A stretch of DNA of 53,217 nt. It comes from an uncultured Collinsella sp. (GTDB lineage: Bacteria; Actinomycetota; Coriobacteriia; Coriobacteriales; Coriobacteriaceae). The number at the start of each line of letters is the position of its first letter. Position 1 is the stretch's first letter. A program made the position numbers and the translations under genes. The notes beneath the pieces were generated by a model. That model ran no database searches. It was not told the origin of the DNA and saw nothing but the letters and a program-made list of their open reading frames with translations. Below are positions 9,019-16,984 of the stretch, in pieces. The DNA lies in contig CAJLRE010000007.1 of assembly GCA_905208975.1 (NCBI GenBank), forward strand, positions 1-53,217, given 5' to 3'.

Positions 9019-10452
9019 TTAGCGGCGTTCGAGGACCGCTACGGTTTCGGTATGGTCGGTGTGGGGGAACATGTCGACGGGCGTGATTTTGAGCAGGCGA
9101 TAGCCTCCGTCGAGGAGCTGGTGCAGGTCGCGCTCTTGGGTCACGGGGTTGCAGCTGATATAGGTGATGCGGCGCGGCTTAAGTGCGCAGGCAGCTTCGA
9201 GGAACTCGGGGGTAGAGCCGGCGCGCGGTGGGTCGATGGAAAGGACATCGACCCGCTCGTCGTTGTCGGCGGCGTCTAGGATGTAATCGGTGGCATCGTC
9301 GGCCATAAACCAGGCGCTGCGGGTAAGGCCGTTGAGCTCGGCATTGCGGCGCGCGTCGGCAATGCCCGCCGGATTGCGCTCTACGCCGAGCAGCATGATG
9401 CCGATACCCTTGTTCTGGGCATCTTTAGCTGCGCAAAGACCGATGGTGCCGCTGCCGCAGTAGGCATCCATAAGCACGTCGCCCTGACGCAGGTCCATGC
9501 CGTCGATGGCGAGCTGGTAGAGCAGCTCGGTCTGCTGCGGGTTGGTCTGGTAGAACGCGGTGGGGGAGATATCGAACTCGCAACCGAGTAGCTGGTCGCG
9601 CATGCACTCGGCACCGTACACGATACGGGTCTCCTCGCCTAGGATGGCGTTGCCGGGGCGCCCGTTGATGTTTTGGGCGACGGTGACGATATGCGGATCG
9701 AGTGCGGCGACAGCCTCAAAGAACTCCTGCGCATGCGGCAAGTCGCGCTGAGCGGTCACGAGGGTGACCATAATCTGGTCGGTACGCCAACCGCAGCGGA
9801 CGACGGCATAGCGGAGCAAGCCCAGATGCTTGTCTTCGTTAAAGGCAGGAATATGCAGACGTTCGGCCTCGCGAGCGATGCCGTTGAGAATCTGGCGGGC
9901 CCCCGGCGCCTCGACAGGGCATTCAGGAACAGCAACGATTCTGTGTGTCCCACGTTCAAAAAAGCCGCAGCGGACAGCGCCCTCTTTGCCGGGAGCAAAC
10001 GGAGTGGCAGCCTTATGACGAAAACCACGCGGCGCAGGATATTTGCCCGGGTCTCCCAGGGTGACTCCCATACCGCGAATAGGATCGACAGCAATGCCCT
10101 CACGCTCGCAAAGCGAGGCAAAAAGCTCCTCCATGGCAGCCTGCTTGGCTGCCAACTGCTTCTTATAAGGACGATTGAGCGCCGTGCACCCACCGCAAGC
10201 TTTCATGATTGAACAGGGAGACTTGGGGTCCACAGCCTTGCACGCAGACGAAACCGGATCTTTATGCGAGCGCTTGAAGCGAGTCTGAGATGCCTTGTCC
10301 TCGCTCCGACGAGAACTGGGGCGCTTGGCCTTAGCCTTGCCCTTCGCATCCTGAGACGACTTGGATTTCTTAGAAGATTTTTTCTCCTCCGACCCTTCAG
10401 TCGCTTCGATCAAAGCACGACGAGCCCTACGCTCCGCACGAGATTCTGCCAT
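9019..10452 (-). CDS. 23S rRNA (uracil-5-)-methyltransferase, RumA/RlmD type
   Basis: A 477-residue SAM-dependent enzyme that makes 5-methyluridine in rRNA, of the TrmA/RlmC/RlmD family. An Fe-S cysteine set is visible at C71, C80, C86 and C89 (the last three as C-x5-C-x2-C), as in RlmD. The substrate-binding segment is AFYQTNPQQTELLY and the SAM motif is DAYCGSGTIGL. The catalytic cysteine is in YISCNPVTQERDL near the C-terminus. The first 65 residues are a Lys/Arg/Ser-rich extension where many relatives have a TRAM domain; it may substitute for RNA binding (inference). Which uridine is modified cannot be told. Confidence 0.9.
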   Translation of the reverse strand: MAESRAERRARRALIEATEGSEEKKSSKKSKSSQDAKGKAKAKRPSSRRSEDKASQTRFKRSHKDPVSSACKAVDPKSPCSIMKACGGCTALNRPYKKQLAAKQAAMEELFASLCEREGIAVDPIRGMGVTLGDPGKYPAPRGFRHKAATPFAPGKEGAVRCGFFERGTHRIVAVPECPVEAPGARQILNGIAREAERLHIPAFNEDKHLGLLRYAVVRCGWRTDQIMVTLVTAQRDLPHAQEFFEAVAALDPHIVTVAQNINGRPGNAILGEETRIVYGAECMRDQLLGCEFDISPTAFYQTNPQQTELLYQLAIDGMDLRQGDVLMDAYCGSGTIGLCAAKDAQNKGIGIMLLGVERNPAGIADARRNAELNGLTRSAWFMADDATDYILDAADNDERVDVLSIDPPRAGSTPEFLEAACALKPRRITYISCNPVTQERDLHQLLDGGYRLLKITPVDMFPHTDHTETVAVLERR

Positions 10453-10570
10453 GAATTAACCCCACTATTAAATAAAAGAAAAGTCCGAAGCAATTGTACC
10501 GTGCCAAGCCAGCGGGCGATATGCAAGCGGTCATTTCCTGTCAGCGATAAGTCCAACGACGTTTGCCCGG

Positions 10571-10589
10571 CGGGCAAACCCTCCCTTGT
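10571..10589. promoter_or_regulatory. Perfect palindrome upstream of the ABC importer
   Basis: GTTTGCCC and GGGCAAAC face each other across a 3-base centre. The dyad lies in the divergent region between the rRNA methyltransferase gene and the importer, just before the importer promoter. It is a candidate operator; the binding protein is unknown. Confidence 0.4.
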
Positions 10590-10614
10590 ACTTTATCAAG
10601 GTAGAGTGTATGAT
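10586..10614 (+). promoter_or_regulatory. Sigma-70-type promoter of the amino-acid ABC importer
   Basis: TTGTAC (10586-10591) and TATGAT (10609-10614) are separated by 17 bases and lie 56 bases before the first gene. Confidence 0.6.
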
Positions 10615-10670
10615 TCTGAACGTTACATGACTCACTTTACCTAACTAAAGTGCTATCGAGGGGGAATACC

Positions 10671-11531
10671 ATGAATACCGATATGTCTCGTCGTCAGTTT
10701 GTTGGTCTAGCCGGCTCGCTCGCCACGGTGCTCGGCCTTGGTCTTGTCGGCTGCGGCGGTGGTGCTGGCAAGGGCTCCGCTGCTGGTTCTGCCGCGGCCA
10801 AGGATGTGAAGGGCGCCGCGGAGTCCAAGAAGCTCGTGGTGGGCTTTGACAAGTCCTACCCTCCGTACGGCTTTGTGGGCGATGACGGCGAGTACACGGG
10901 CTTTGACCTTGACCTTGCCAAGGCCGTTGCCGATAAGCAGGGCTGGGATGTCGATTACGAGGCCATCGATTGGGATGCCAAGGACACGCTGCTCAACTCC
11001 GGCGCCATCAACTGCATCTGGAACGGCTTTACCATGGAGGGCCGTGAGGACGGCTACACGTTCTCCGAGCCGTACATGCTCAACGAGCAAGTGCTCGTGG
11101 TCAAGAAGGACGCGGGTATCAAGAGCTGGGACGATCTCGCTGGCAAGACCGTGATCACTCAGACCGATTCCGCTGCGCAGGATGTGCTCGAGGGCGACCA
11201 GAAGGATCTGGCCGCGACGTTTGCCACGCTCGATACCATCGGCGAGTACAACACGGCCTTTATGCAGCTCGAGAGCGGCGCGGTCGATGCCGTGGCTTGC
11301 GACCTTTCGATTGCCCAGTATCAGCTTGCCGCCAAGCCCGATGCCTATACGCAGCTCGACAAGCCGCTGTCCAGCGAGCACTACGCCGTTGGCTTTAAGA
11401 AGGGCGACACCAAGTCCGCCGATGCCGTGACCGAGTCGCTCAAGGCGCTCTACGAGGACGGCACGGTCAAGGACCTGTGCGACAAGTATGCAGAATACGG
11501 TCTTTCCTTCGACAACTGGGTTCTCAAATAA
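10671..11531 (+). CDS. Amino-acid ABC transporter substrate-binding lipoprotein with Tat-type signal
   Basis: A 286-residue family 3 solute-binding protein (SBP_bac_3) for a polar amino acid, anchored outside the membrane. The N-terminus has a twin-arginine motif SRRQFVGLAG at about 5-14. A lipobox LVGC follows, so the mature protein would start with a lipidated Cys followed by a Gly-rich linker. The binding domain starts at KLVVGFDKSYPPYGFVGDDG and includes FDLDLAKAVADKQGW and IWNGFTMEGRE, all typical of the family. The ATG at 10671 follows GAGGGGGAATACC. It is followed by permease and ATPase genes, but only after 234 bases of structured DNA. Confidence 0.93.
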   Translation: MNTDMSRRQFVGLAGSLATVLGLGLVGCGGGAGKGSAAGSAAAKDVKGAAESKKLVVGFDKSYPPYGFVGDDGEYTGFDLDLAKAVADKQGWDVDYEAIDWDAKDTLLNSGAINCIWNGFTMEGREDGYTFSEPYMLNEQVLVVKKDAGIKSWDDLAGKTVITQTDSAAQDVLEGDQKDLAATFATLDTIGEYNTAFMQLESGAVDAVACDLSIAQYQLAAKPDAYTQLDKPLSSEHYAVGFKKGDTKSADAVTESLKALYEDGTVKDLCDKYAEYGLSFDNWVLK

Positions 11532-11539
11532 CGGCTTTC

Positions 11540-11625
11540 CCAGGCACCCGATCTTGCCGCTCAAACCGTCGCTCGCGTACAAAAGTACGCGTCGCTCCTC
11601 TTTCGCGGCAACCTCGGGCACCTGG
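11540..11625 (+). repeat. Long nested intercistronic hairpin, copy 1
   Basis: Nested arms CCAGG/CCTGG, CCCGA/TCGGG, TTGCCGC/GCGGCAA and an inner CGCGTAC-AAAA-GTACGCG form one long stem, starting 8 bases after the binding-protein stop. It may block 3' decay or partly terminate transcription, giving more binding protein than permease (inference). Confidence 0.7.
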
Positions 11626-11638
11626 AAAACCCGTATGA

Positions 11639-11717
11639 ATCTTGCGGCTCCAACCCTCCTCGCGTACCAAAGCACGCTTCGTCGGGCTTGTCGCTCGCAA
11701 TCTTGGGCACTGTGCCT
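11639..11717 (+). repeat. Degenerate second copy of the nested hairpin
   Basis: The order of segments in copy 1 recurs here with drift: CTTGCGGCTC, then CTCGCGTACCAAAGCACGC, then CGCTCGCAATCTTGGGCAC. The outer and inner stems are weaker. The region therefore holds an imperfect tandem duplication of about 75-100 bases. Confidence 0.55.
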
Positions 11718-11765
11718 ATTTGAGAGTAAAAACCGCTGTACTGTTGCTGTGAAAGAGAGGGTAGG

Positions 11766-12419
11766 TTGTCTATCCAAGTCATGATGCAGATGCTTGGCCA
11801 AGGATTCTTGGTCAGTTTGCAGCTGTTTGTGCTGACGCTGCTGGGGTCGATTCCGCTGGGAATCCCCGTGGCGTTTATGCGCATGAGCAAAATTGCGCCG
11901 CTTCGCTGGATCGCGCGCATCTACATTTCGGTCATGCGCGGTACGCCGCTCATGTTGCAGATGTTTGCCATCTACTTTGCCCCGTACTACGTGTTTGGCA
12001 TTTCACTCACGCCCGATTCCAAGTGGACGGCGTGCGTCGTGGCGTTCATCATCAACTACGCCGGTTACTTTGCCGAGATCTATCGCTCGGGCCTGCAGTC
12101 CATTCCGCGCGGTCAATACGAGGCTGCCGAGGTGCTGGGCTACTCGCGCATGCAGACGTTTCTGTATATCGTGATGCCGCAGGTCGCCAAGCGCATTTTG
12201 CCGGCGATGGGCAACGAGATCATCACACTGGTCAAGGATACGTCGCTGGCATTTGCCATTGGCGTGGGCGAGATGTTCTCGACGGCCAAGGCGCTGGTCG
12301 CCTCGCAGGTGAGCATGGTGCCGTTTGCAATCGCGGCGCTGATTTACTGGGTCTTTAACTTCGTCGTCGAGATGCTGCTTGGCGCTGCCGAAAAGCGACT
12401 TGACTACTACCACGACTAG
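11766..12419 (+). CDS. Amino-acid ABC transporter permease (HisM/GlnP type)
   Basis: A 217-residue inner-membrane permease with about five hydrophobic segments. The EAA loop that contacts the ATPase is visible as EAAEVLGYSRMQTFLYIVMP. The motif YISVMRGTPLMLQMF matches the HEQRo/HisM family. The likely start is TTG at 11766, preceded by GAGAGGG; ATG codons at 11781 and 11784 are alternatives with poorer ribosome sites. It forms the translocation pore with the upstream binding protein and downstream ATPase. Confidence 0.92.
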   Translation: MSIQVMMQMLGQGFLVSLQLFVLTLLGSIPLGIPVAFMRMSKIAPLRWIARIYISVMRGTPLMLQMFAIYFAPYYVFGISLTPDSKWTACVVAFIINYAGYFAEIYRSGLQSIPRGQYEAAEVLGYSRMQTFLYIVMPQVAKRILPAMGNEIITLVKDTSLAFAIGVGEMFSTAKALVASQVSMVPFAIAALIYWVFNFVVEMLLGAAEKRLDYYHD

Positions 12420-12457
12420 CCTGTTCCGTCGTGCTTTTCAAACACATGGAGGTTCCC

Positions 12458-13222
12458 GTGTCCGGAACGGTAATGAATATAGCGAACGCACGCAAGGCGT
12501 TTGGCGGCAATGAGGTGCTCAAGGATATCTCGCTCGAGGTAAAGCGTGGCGAGGTCGTGGCGATTATCGGGCCTTCGGGCGGCGGTAAGTCCACGCTGCT
12601 GCGCTGTGCCACGCTGCTCGAGACGCTCGATGGTGGCTCGCTCTCGTTTGGCGACCTTGCCGTCGCGACGGATGCGGGTTCGGGCGCGGTGTACGCAAAG
12701 GGCGATGTACCTAAACAGGCGCGCTCGCGGTTTGGTCTGGTGTTTCAGAACTACAATCTGTTCCCGCACTATACCGTGATGAAAAACATCACCGATGCAC
12801 CGATCCGCGTGCTTAAGCGCCCGCGCGAGCAGGCGGAGGCCCGCGCACACGAGCTTATTGCACAGATGGGGCTTACGGGCAATGAGAACAAGGTGCCATG
12901 TGAGCTTTCGGGCGGCCAGCAGCAGCGCGTGAGTATTGCCCGCGCCCTGGCGCTCGACCCGGAAATCTTGTTCTTTGACGAGCCGACCTCGGCGCTCGAT
13001 CCCGAGCTGACGGCCGAGGTGCTGCGTGTCATTAAGGACCTCGCTGCGCAGAACATGACGATGGTGATCGTGACCCACGCAATGCAGTTTGCGCGCGATG
13101 TTGCCGACCGCGTGGTCTTTATGGATGGCGGTCGTATTGTCGAGGAGGGTCCTGCCGAGCAGGTCATCGACCATCCGTGCGAGCGGCGCACGCGTGAGTT
13201 CTTGAGCCGTATCGAGGGATAG
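12458..13222 (+). CDS. Amino-acid ABC transporter ATP-binding protein (GlnQ/HisP type)
   Basis: A 254-residue ATPase that powers the importer. Walker A is GPSGGGKST, the Q-loop is in VFQNYNLFPH, the signature is LSGGQQQRVSIARAL, and Walker B is EILFFDEPTSALDPE, followed by the H-loop in VTHAMQFA. I chose the GTG at 12458 because GGAGG sits 5 bases before it; the ATG at 12446 overlaps that same GGAGG and has no ribosome site of its own. The gene lies 38 bases after the permease. Confidence 0.93.
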   Translation: MSGTVMNIANARKAFGGNEVLKDISLEVKRGEVVAIIGPSGGGKSTLLRCATLLETLDGGSLSFGDLAVATDAGSGAVYAKGDVPKQARSRFGLVFQNYNLFPHYTVMKNITDAPIRVLKRPREQAEARAHELIAQMGLTGNENKVPCELSGGQQQRVSIARALALDPEILFFDEPTSALDPELTAEVLRVIKDLAAQNMTMVIVTHAMQFARDVADRVVFMDGGRIVEEGPAEQVIDHPCERRTREFLSRIEG

Positions 13223-13255
13223 GCTCAGGTATTTACTCAACTATTAATTGAGGCG

Positions 13256-13295
13256 AAGCCGCCACAGGTCTTACGGTCTGTGGCGGCTTTTTGTT
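13256..13295 (+). terminator. Terminator of the amino-acid importer operon
   Basis: AAGCCGCCACAG pairs with CTGTGGCGGCTT around GTCTTACGGT and is followed by TTTTGTTT. The next 237 bases to the EF-G-like gene show only a GTCGGC/GCCGAC hairpin at about 13433-13450; they may be a long leader. Confidence 0.9.
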
Positions 13296-13532
13296 TACAT
13301 CGACGGGGTTCAATAATTGCCTCACAAGCTTGTCTCTTCCTCTCGCCGCCTGTATTCATACGTGTGCCGAAAGGTATGCATGGACAGCCGCCCGTGAGGG
13401 TAGGGTGGTGGCATAGGACATTTGGAGGGTGAGTCGGCTCGGCTGCCGACCATGCTGCTCCCGGGACGGCACCGACCGCGAACTCTCCCCGTTGGCGTCG
13501 CGCATTGCGCGCGGCCCTGCAAGGAGGTCATC

Positions 13533-15608
13533 ATGGGTGCTCCCAAGACCGGTAACGTAAGGAACGTGGTGCTCGTAGGCCAAGGCGGGGTGGGCAAGAC
13601 TTCACTCGCCGAGGCCATGCTCCACCTTTCCGGCAAGACCGCCCGCCTGGGCGGCCACGACGGCACCAAGCCCACGCTCGACTATGACCCCGAAGAGGTC
13701 AAGCGTGCGTTTTCCATCTCGACGACCATTGCGCCGATCGACTGGAAGGGCGCTCGTATCAATGTGCTCGATGCCCCGTGCTACCCCGATTTTATCGGCG
13801 ACGCCTATGCCGCGATGAGCGTCTGCGAGACGGCTCTGTTTGTGGTCGACGCCGAGGCCGGCCCGCAGCCTACGACGGTTAAGCTCTGGTATGCCGCCGA
13901 GGACCTGCGTCTGGCGCGTGCGGTGTTCGTAAACCGCCTGTCGCGCTCCGAGGCCAGCTTTGCGACCACAATGGACCTGCTGCAGGAGCGCTTTGGTACG
14001 CGCCTGGGCGCCGTGACTCTTCCCTGGGGCGAGGGCGAGGACTTTGACGGCATCATCGACCTAGTGCGCATGAAGGCGCGCCACTGCAACGGCGCCGAGG
14101 CCGTTGAGTCGGAGATTCCCGAGGAGTATCGTGCCCAGGCCGAGGAGGCCCATGACCATCTGTGCGAGCTGGTGGCCGAGGCTGACGACGAGCTGATGAT
14201 GAAATACTTGGAAGGCGAGGAGACACTGACGCAGGAGGAGCTTGAAGGCCTGCTGTCTAAGGCGATCGCCGAGCGCATCTTTGTGCCGGTCTTTGCGGGC
14301 GATTGCATTAAGGAGCAGGGCGTCAACTCGCTGATGGACGACATCGCCACGTACTTCCCGGCGCCGACTGACTACGGCGAGATGCCGCTCATCGACGGCG
14401 ATTCGCTCAAGATCTCGAGTGATGATGACCGCCCGGTGGCGTTTGTGTTTAAGACCCTGGCCGACCCGCAGCAGGGCCGCATCAGCTTTATCAAGGTGCT
14501 GACGGGTACGCTTGAGCCCGGCCTTGAGCTGATCAACGCGCGCACGCGCAAGGGCGAGCGTCTGGCTCACCTGTATGTGATGTGCGGTCGTGACATGACC
14601 GAGGTCGGCCACGCTTATGCCGGCGATATCATCGTGGCGCCCAAGCTGGCGGCCGAGACGGGTGACACGCTCTCCATTACCGGTAAGGTCGAGGCGGCGG
14701 CGTTTAAGTTCCCCAACTCGCAGTACCGCATTGCCATCGAGGCCGAGAACCGCGGCGACGAGGAGAAGCTCTATACGTTTATCGAGAAGGCGTGCAAGGC
14801 CGATCCGACCATGAGCATCGACCGCGACGAAGAGACCGGCCAGACCATCATCTCGGCGGTGGGCGAGGCACAGGTTTCGGTGCTGCTCAATCGCCTTGAG
14901 GACCGCACCAAGGTTGCTGCCAAGAGCGTGCCGATCCGTATTCCGTATCGCGAGACCATCCGCCGCACGGCGAGCGCACAGGGCCGACACAAGAAGCAGA
15001 CCGGTGGTGCCGGTCAGTATGGCGACTGCTGGCTGCGCGTGGAGCCGCTCATTGGGCCCGACGGCACGAGCGACGGCTACGAGTTTGTGGACGAGGTCGT
15101 GGGCGGCCGCATCCCGCGCTCGCTCATCCCCGCCGTGGACAAGGGTGTCCAGGAGACCATGAAGGACGGCATCATCGCTGGCTACCCGCTCACGGGCATT
15201 CGCGTGGCTGTGTACGACGGCTCGTATCACAGCGTCGACTCCAACGAGATGGCGTTCCGCGCGGCGGCTCGCATCGGCCTGCGCAAGGCGTGTGCCGATG
15301 CCGACCCGGTGGTGCTGGAGCCCATCGAGGAAATTACGGTGACTATCCCCGAGAGCTATGCCGGCGCCGTGATGGGCGACATCTCGGCCTCGCGCGGTCG
15401 CGTGACGGGTATGGAGACCGACGAGCGCGGCGATACCGTGGTCATTGCCCAGGCCCCGCTGGCCGAGCTGACGGATTACTCGACGCGCCTGCGCTCTATC
15501 ACGCGCGGCACGGGTGACTTTACCATGGAGCCTGCAGGCTATGAGCAGGTGCCTCATGACGTTCAGGCCAAGCTGGTCGAGCGCTATGAGGAGGGCCGCG
15601 CCAAGTAG
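13533..15608 (+). CDS. EF-G-like translational GTPase paralogue with altered G motifs
   Basis: A 691-residue protein with the full EF-G domain order: G domain, domain II, and domains III-V. G1 is GQGGVGKTS at 16-24. G3, normally DTPGxxDF, reads DAPCYPDF at 80-87, so the invariant Gly is replaced by Cys. G4, normally NKxD or TKLD, reads NRLS at 134-137. The domain IV tip lies in the GRHKKQTGGAGQYGDCWLRV region. It belongs to the EF-G2/FusA2-like group rather than housekeeping fusA, because rpsL, rpsG and tuf are not nearby. AAGGAGG precedes the ATG at ideal distance. GTP hydrolysis and base specificity may be changed (inference); the role is unknown. Confidence 0.88.
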   Translation: MGAPKTGNVRNVVLVGQGGVGKTSLAEAMLHLSGKTARLGGHDGTKPTLDYDPEEVKRAFSISTTIAPIDWKGARINVLDAPCYPDFIGDAYAAMSVCETALFVVDAEAGPQPTTVKLWYAAEDLRLARAVFVNRLSRSEASFATTMDLLQERFGTRLGAVTLPWGEGEDFDGIIDLVRMKARHCNGAEAVESEIPEEYRAQAEEAHDHLCELVAEADDELMMKYLEGEETLTQEELEGLLSKAIAERIFVPVFAGDCIKEQGVNSLMDDIATYFPAPTDYGEMPLIDGDSLKISSDDDRPVAFVFKTLADPQQGRISFIKVLTGTLEPGLELINARTRKGERLAHLYVMCGRDMTEVGHAYAGDIIVAPKLAAETGDTLSITGKVEAAAFKFPNSQYRIAIEAENRGDEEKLYTFIEKACKADPTMSIDRDEETGQTIISAVGEAQVSVLLNRLEDRTKVAAKSVPIRIPYRETIRRTASAQGRHKKQTGGAGQYGDCWLRVEPLIGPDGTSDGYEFVDEVVGGRIPRSLIPAVDKGVQETMKDGIIAGYPLTGIRVAVYDGSYHSVDSNEMAFRAAARIGLRKACADADPVVLEPIEEITVTIPESYAGAVMGDISASRGRVTGMETDERGDTVVIAQAPLAELTDYSTRLRSITRGTGDFTMEPAGYEQVPHDVQAKLVERYEEGRAK

Positions 15609-15642
15609 CGCGGGGCTTTGCCTGCAACATACATGCCGATGC

Positions 15643-15678
15643 AAGGGCCGCTCTGGGCAATCCAGGGCGGCCCTTTTT
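15643..15678 (+). terminator. Terminator of the EF-G-like gene
   Basis: AAGGGCCGC pairs with GCGGCCCTT, with an inner CTGG/CCAG, and is followed by TTTTT. Confidence 0.9.
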
Positions 15679-15708
15679 GATCCCTAGGGGACGGAGGAAA
15701 ACGGATCA
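15678..15708. repeat. Hairpin type E with GGGGACGG loop
   Basis: TGATCC and GGATCA form the stem and the 19-base loop is CTAGGGGACGGAGGAAAAC. It directly abuts the EF-G-like gene terminator and shares the loop core of the other hairpins. Confidence 0.6.
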
Positions 15709-15737
15709 TGTTAGGTTTTGGGGCAGCTTAGTCGGCC

Positions 15738-16697
15738 CTAGTCCCCCGAGGCCTGATTGCGGCCGGTGGCGTAGTCGATCTGCGCATGCGGCTGCAGGTT
15801 GTAGCAATATACGTGGAAGCAGAGGGCCTTGCCGTGGTCCTCGACCGATTGCGCCTCGAGGCGCACGCCACGGCAGACAAGTTCCTCTTCGTTATACATG
15901 GGTGTGACGCGATAGAGAACATGGTTGCCCGTGTCGTGGATGTAGTTAAGAATTTGCTCCTCAAACGGCAGCATGCCCGTCTCGTTGAGATAGCGCGTGC
16001 CGGTGAGGAGATTCTTGCGATTGGCATTTTCGCCGCAGAGCGACCAGGCGATGAGGTGGCAGCGGTTGTAGAGGCTCTGGCCTGGAATAAAGTCGTAGCG
16101 CTGCTGGTGCCAACCGGCGGGATGGATACGCGAGATATCACCGCGCTTGCCTTGGCCGAGCGATTCGGGGCCTACGCAGGCGAGCGCTTTGCGAGTGCGG
16201 CCCAGGCTGTCGAGCTTGGAGAATTTCTTAAAGCAGCCCTCTTCGGTGGCGCGATCGTATTCATCGAGTGTGAATGACGGCGTGCCGAGCGGGTGCGTGC
16301 TGTTGGCGCGAAGGGCGACGTAGGGGTTACCGGCGTAGTCGGGAATGCTGGTGAGGTATACGCCGCGCGCGCGGTTGAGGTCGGGGTTTTCGACCTCGTC
16401 GATGGGGGTAGTGGAGCTGTCCTCGGCAACGTTGCCGTTGGTCGTGGCGGATTCGGAGCCATTGCCGGAGTCCTCGGAGCTCGCTGTTCCCGATTCGAGC
16501 CGGGCGACCAAGTCCGCTTCGTCGTCGGTACGGCTGGGACTCTCGCTTTGCTTCTCGGCCAGAGCCGCTGCCTGCTCATCGCTTTGCGGTGATAACAGCT
16601 TGGGCGCTCCGTCGAGCGATCCCGTAAATAGCGCAAACCCCAGCACCACGGCGGTGCCGATGGAAAGTGCTTGCTTGTAGGCGGACTTGCGCGACAT
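15738..16697 (-). CDS. Secreted or membrane-anchored DNA/RNA non-specific endonuclease
   Basis: A 319-residue NUC1-family (beta-beta-alpha-Me) nuclease. An N-terminal hydrophobic segment (about 12-28) after SRKSAYKQ acts as a signal peptide or anchor. A Ser/Glu/Thr-rich low-complexity linker runs to about residue 110. The catalytic domain contains YNRCHLIAWSL, in which NRCH (211-214) matches the DRGH/NRxH motif and His214 is the likely general base. The Mg-binding Asn is likely in NRKNLLTGTRYLN. Such enzymes degrade extracellular nucleic acid for nutrition or uptake. The Shine-Dalgarno lies inside the hairpin at 16701-16745. Four Cys in the catalytic region could form disulfides. Confidence 0.87.
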   Translation of the reverse strand: MSRKSAYKQALSIGTAVVLGFALFTGSLDGAPKLLSPQSDEQAAALAEKQSESPSRTDDEADLVARLESGTASSEDSGNGSESATTNGNVAEDSSTTPIDEVENPDLNRARGVYLTSIPDYAGNPYVALRANSTHPLGTPSFTLDEYDRATEEGCFKKFSKLDSLGRTRKALACVGPESLGQGKRGDISRIHPAGWHQQRYDFIPGQSLYNRCHLIAWSLCGENANRKNLLTGTRYLNETGMLPFEEQILNYIHDTGNHVLYRVTPMYNEEELVCRGVRLEAQSVEDHGKALCFHVYCYNLQPHAQIDYATGRNQASGD

Positions 16698-16700
16698 TGC

Positions 16701-16745
16701 GGCTCCTGGATAGACGGTTGGGAATCTACCAGTCTAGCAGGAGCC
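16701..16745 (-). promoter_or_regulatory. Leader hairpin that hides the nuclease ribosome site
   Basis: On the minus strand, GGCTCCTGCTAGAC pairs with GTCTATCCAGGAGCC around a 16-base loop. CAGGAG, 8 bases before the nuclease ATG, is the Shine-Dalgarno and lies inside the 3' arm. Folding should block ribosome entry. Confidence 0.65.
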
Positions 16746-16850
16746 GGCAGAGGCCGTTCTGTCGAACAAATACTCAAGATTTGGGATAGGCGTTACTGAT
16801 TCATTTGCCTCATATGGAGCTGCGACGGTTGTGCATATGGAGCTATTCGG

Positions 16851-16904
16851 CGTTTCCCCAGATAAAACCTGCCAAAATAAACCTGGCCCTTTTCAGCAGG
16901 TTGG
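16851..16904 (+). repeat. Repeat type B, copy 1
   Basis: The conserved flank CGTTTCCCCAGATAAAACC is followed by the hairpin AACCTGC...GCAGGTT (16866-16902). The loop here reads CCTGGCCC instead of CCTGTCCC. It lies upstream of the first HAD gene. Confidence 0.85.
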
Positions 16905-16914
16905 CGCGATATGA

Positions 16915-16929
16915 TATATACGTTATATA
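16915..16929. promoter_or_regulatory. TATATA-CGT-TATATA dyad upstream of HAD gene 1
   Basis: The 15-base dyad and the following CAAGTT also occur at 22861-22881 upstream of the second HAD gene. They may be a shared operator or part of a shared promoter. Confidence 0.5.
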
Positions 16930-16984
16930 CAAGTTGCAAAGTGGGATGGGGTTGCGGTAACGCAAGCCGGCGAAGGGGGCCGAT

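Noticed and set aside
13458..13475. GGGACGG string in the EF-G-like leader as another hairpin-family member
   Set aside because: No inverted arms surround it at the spacing seen in the other elements.
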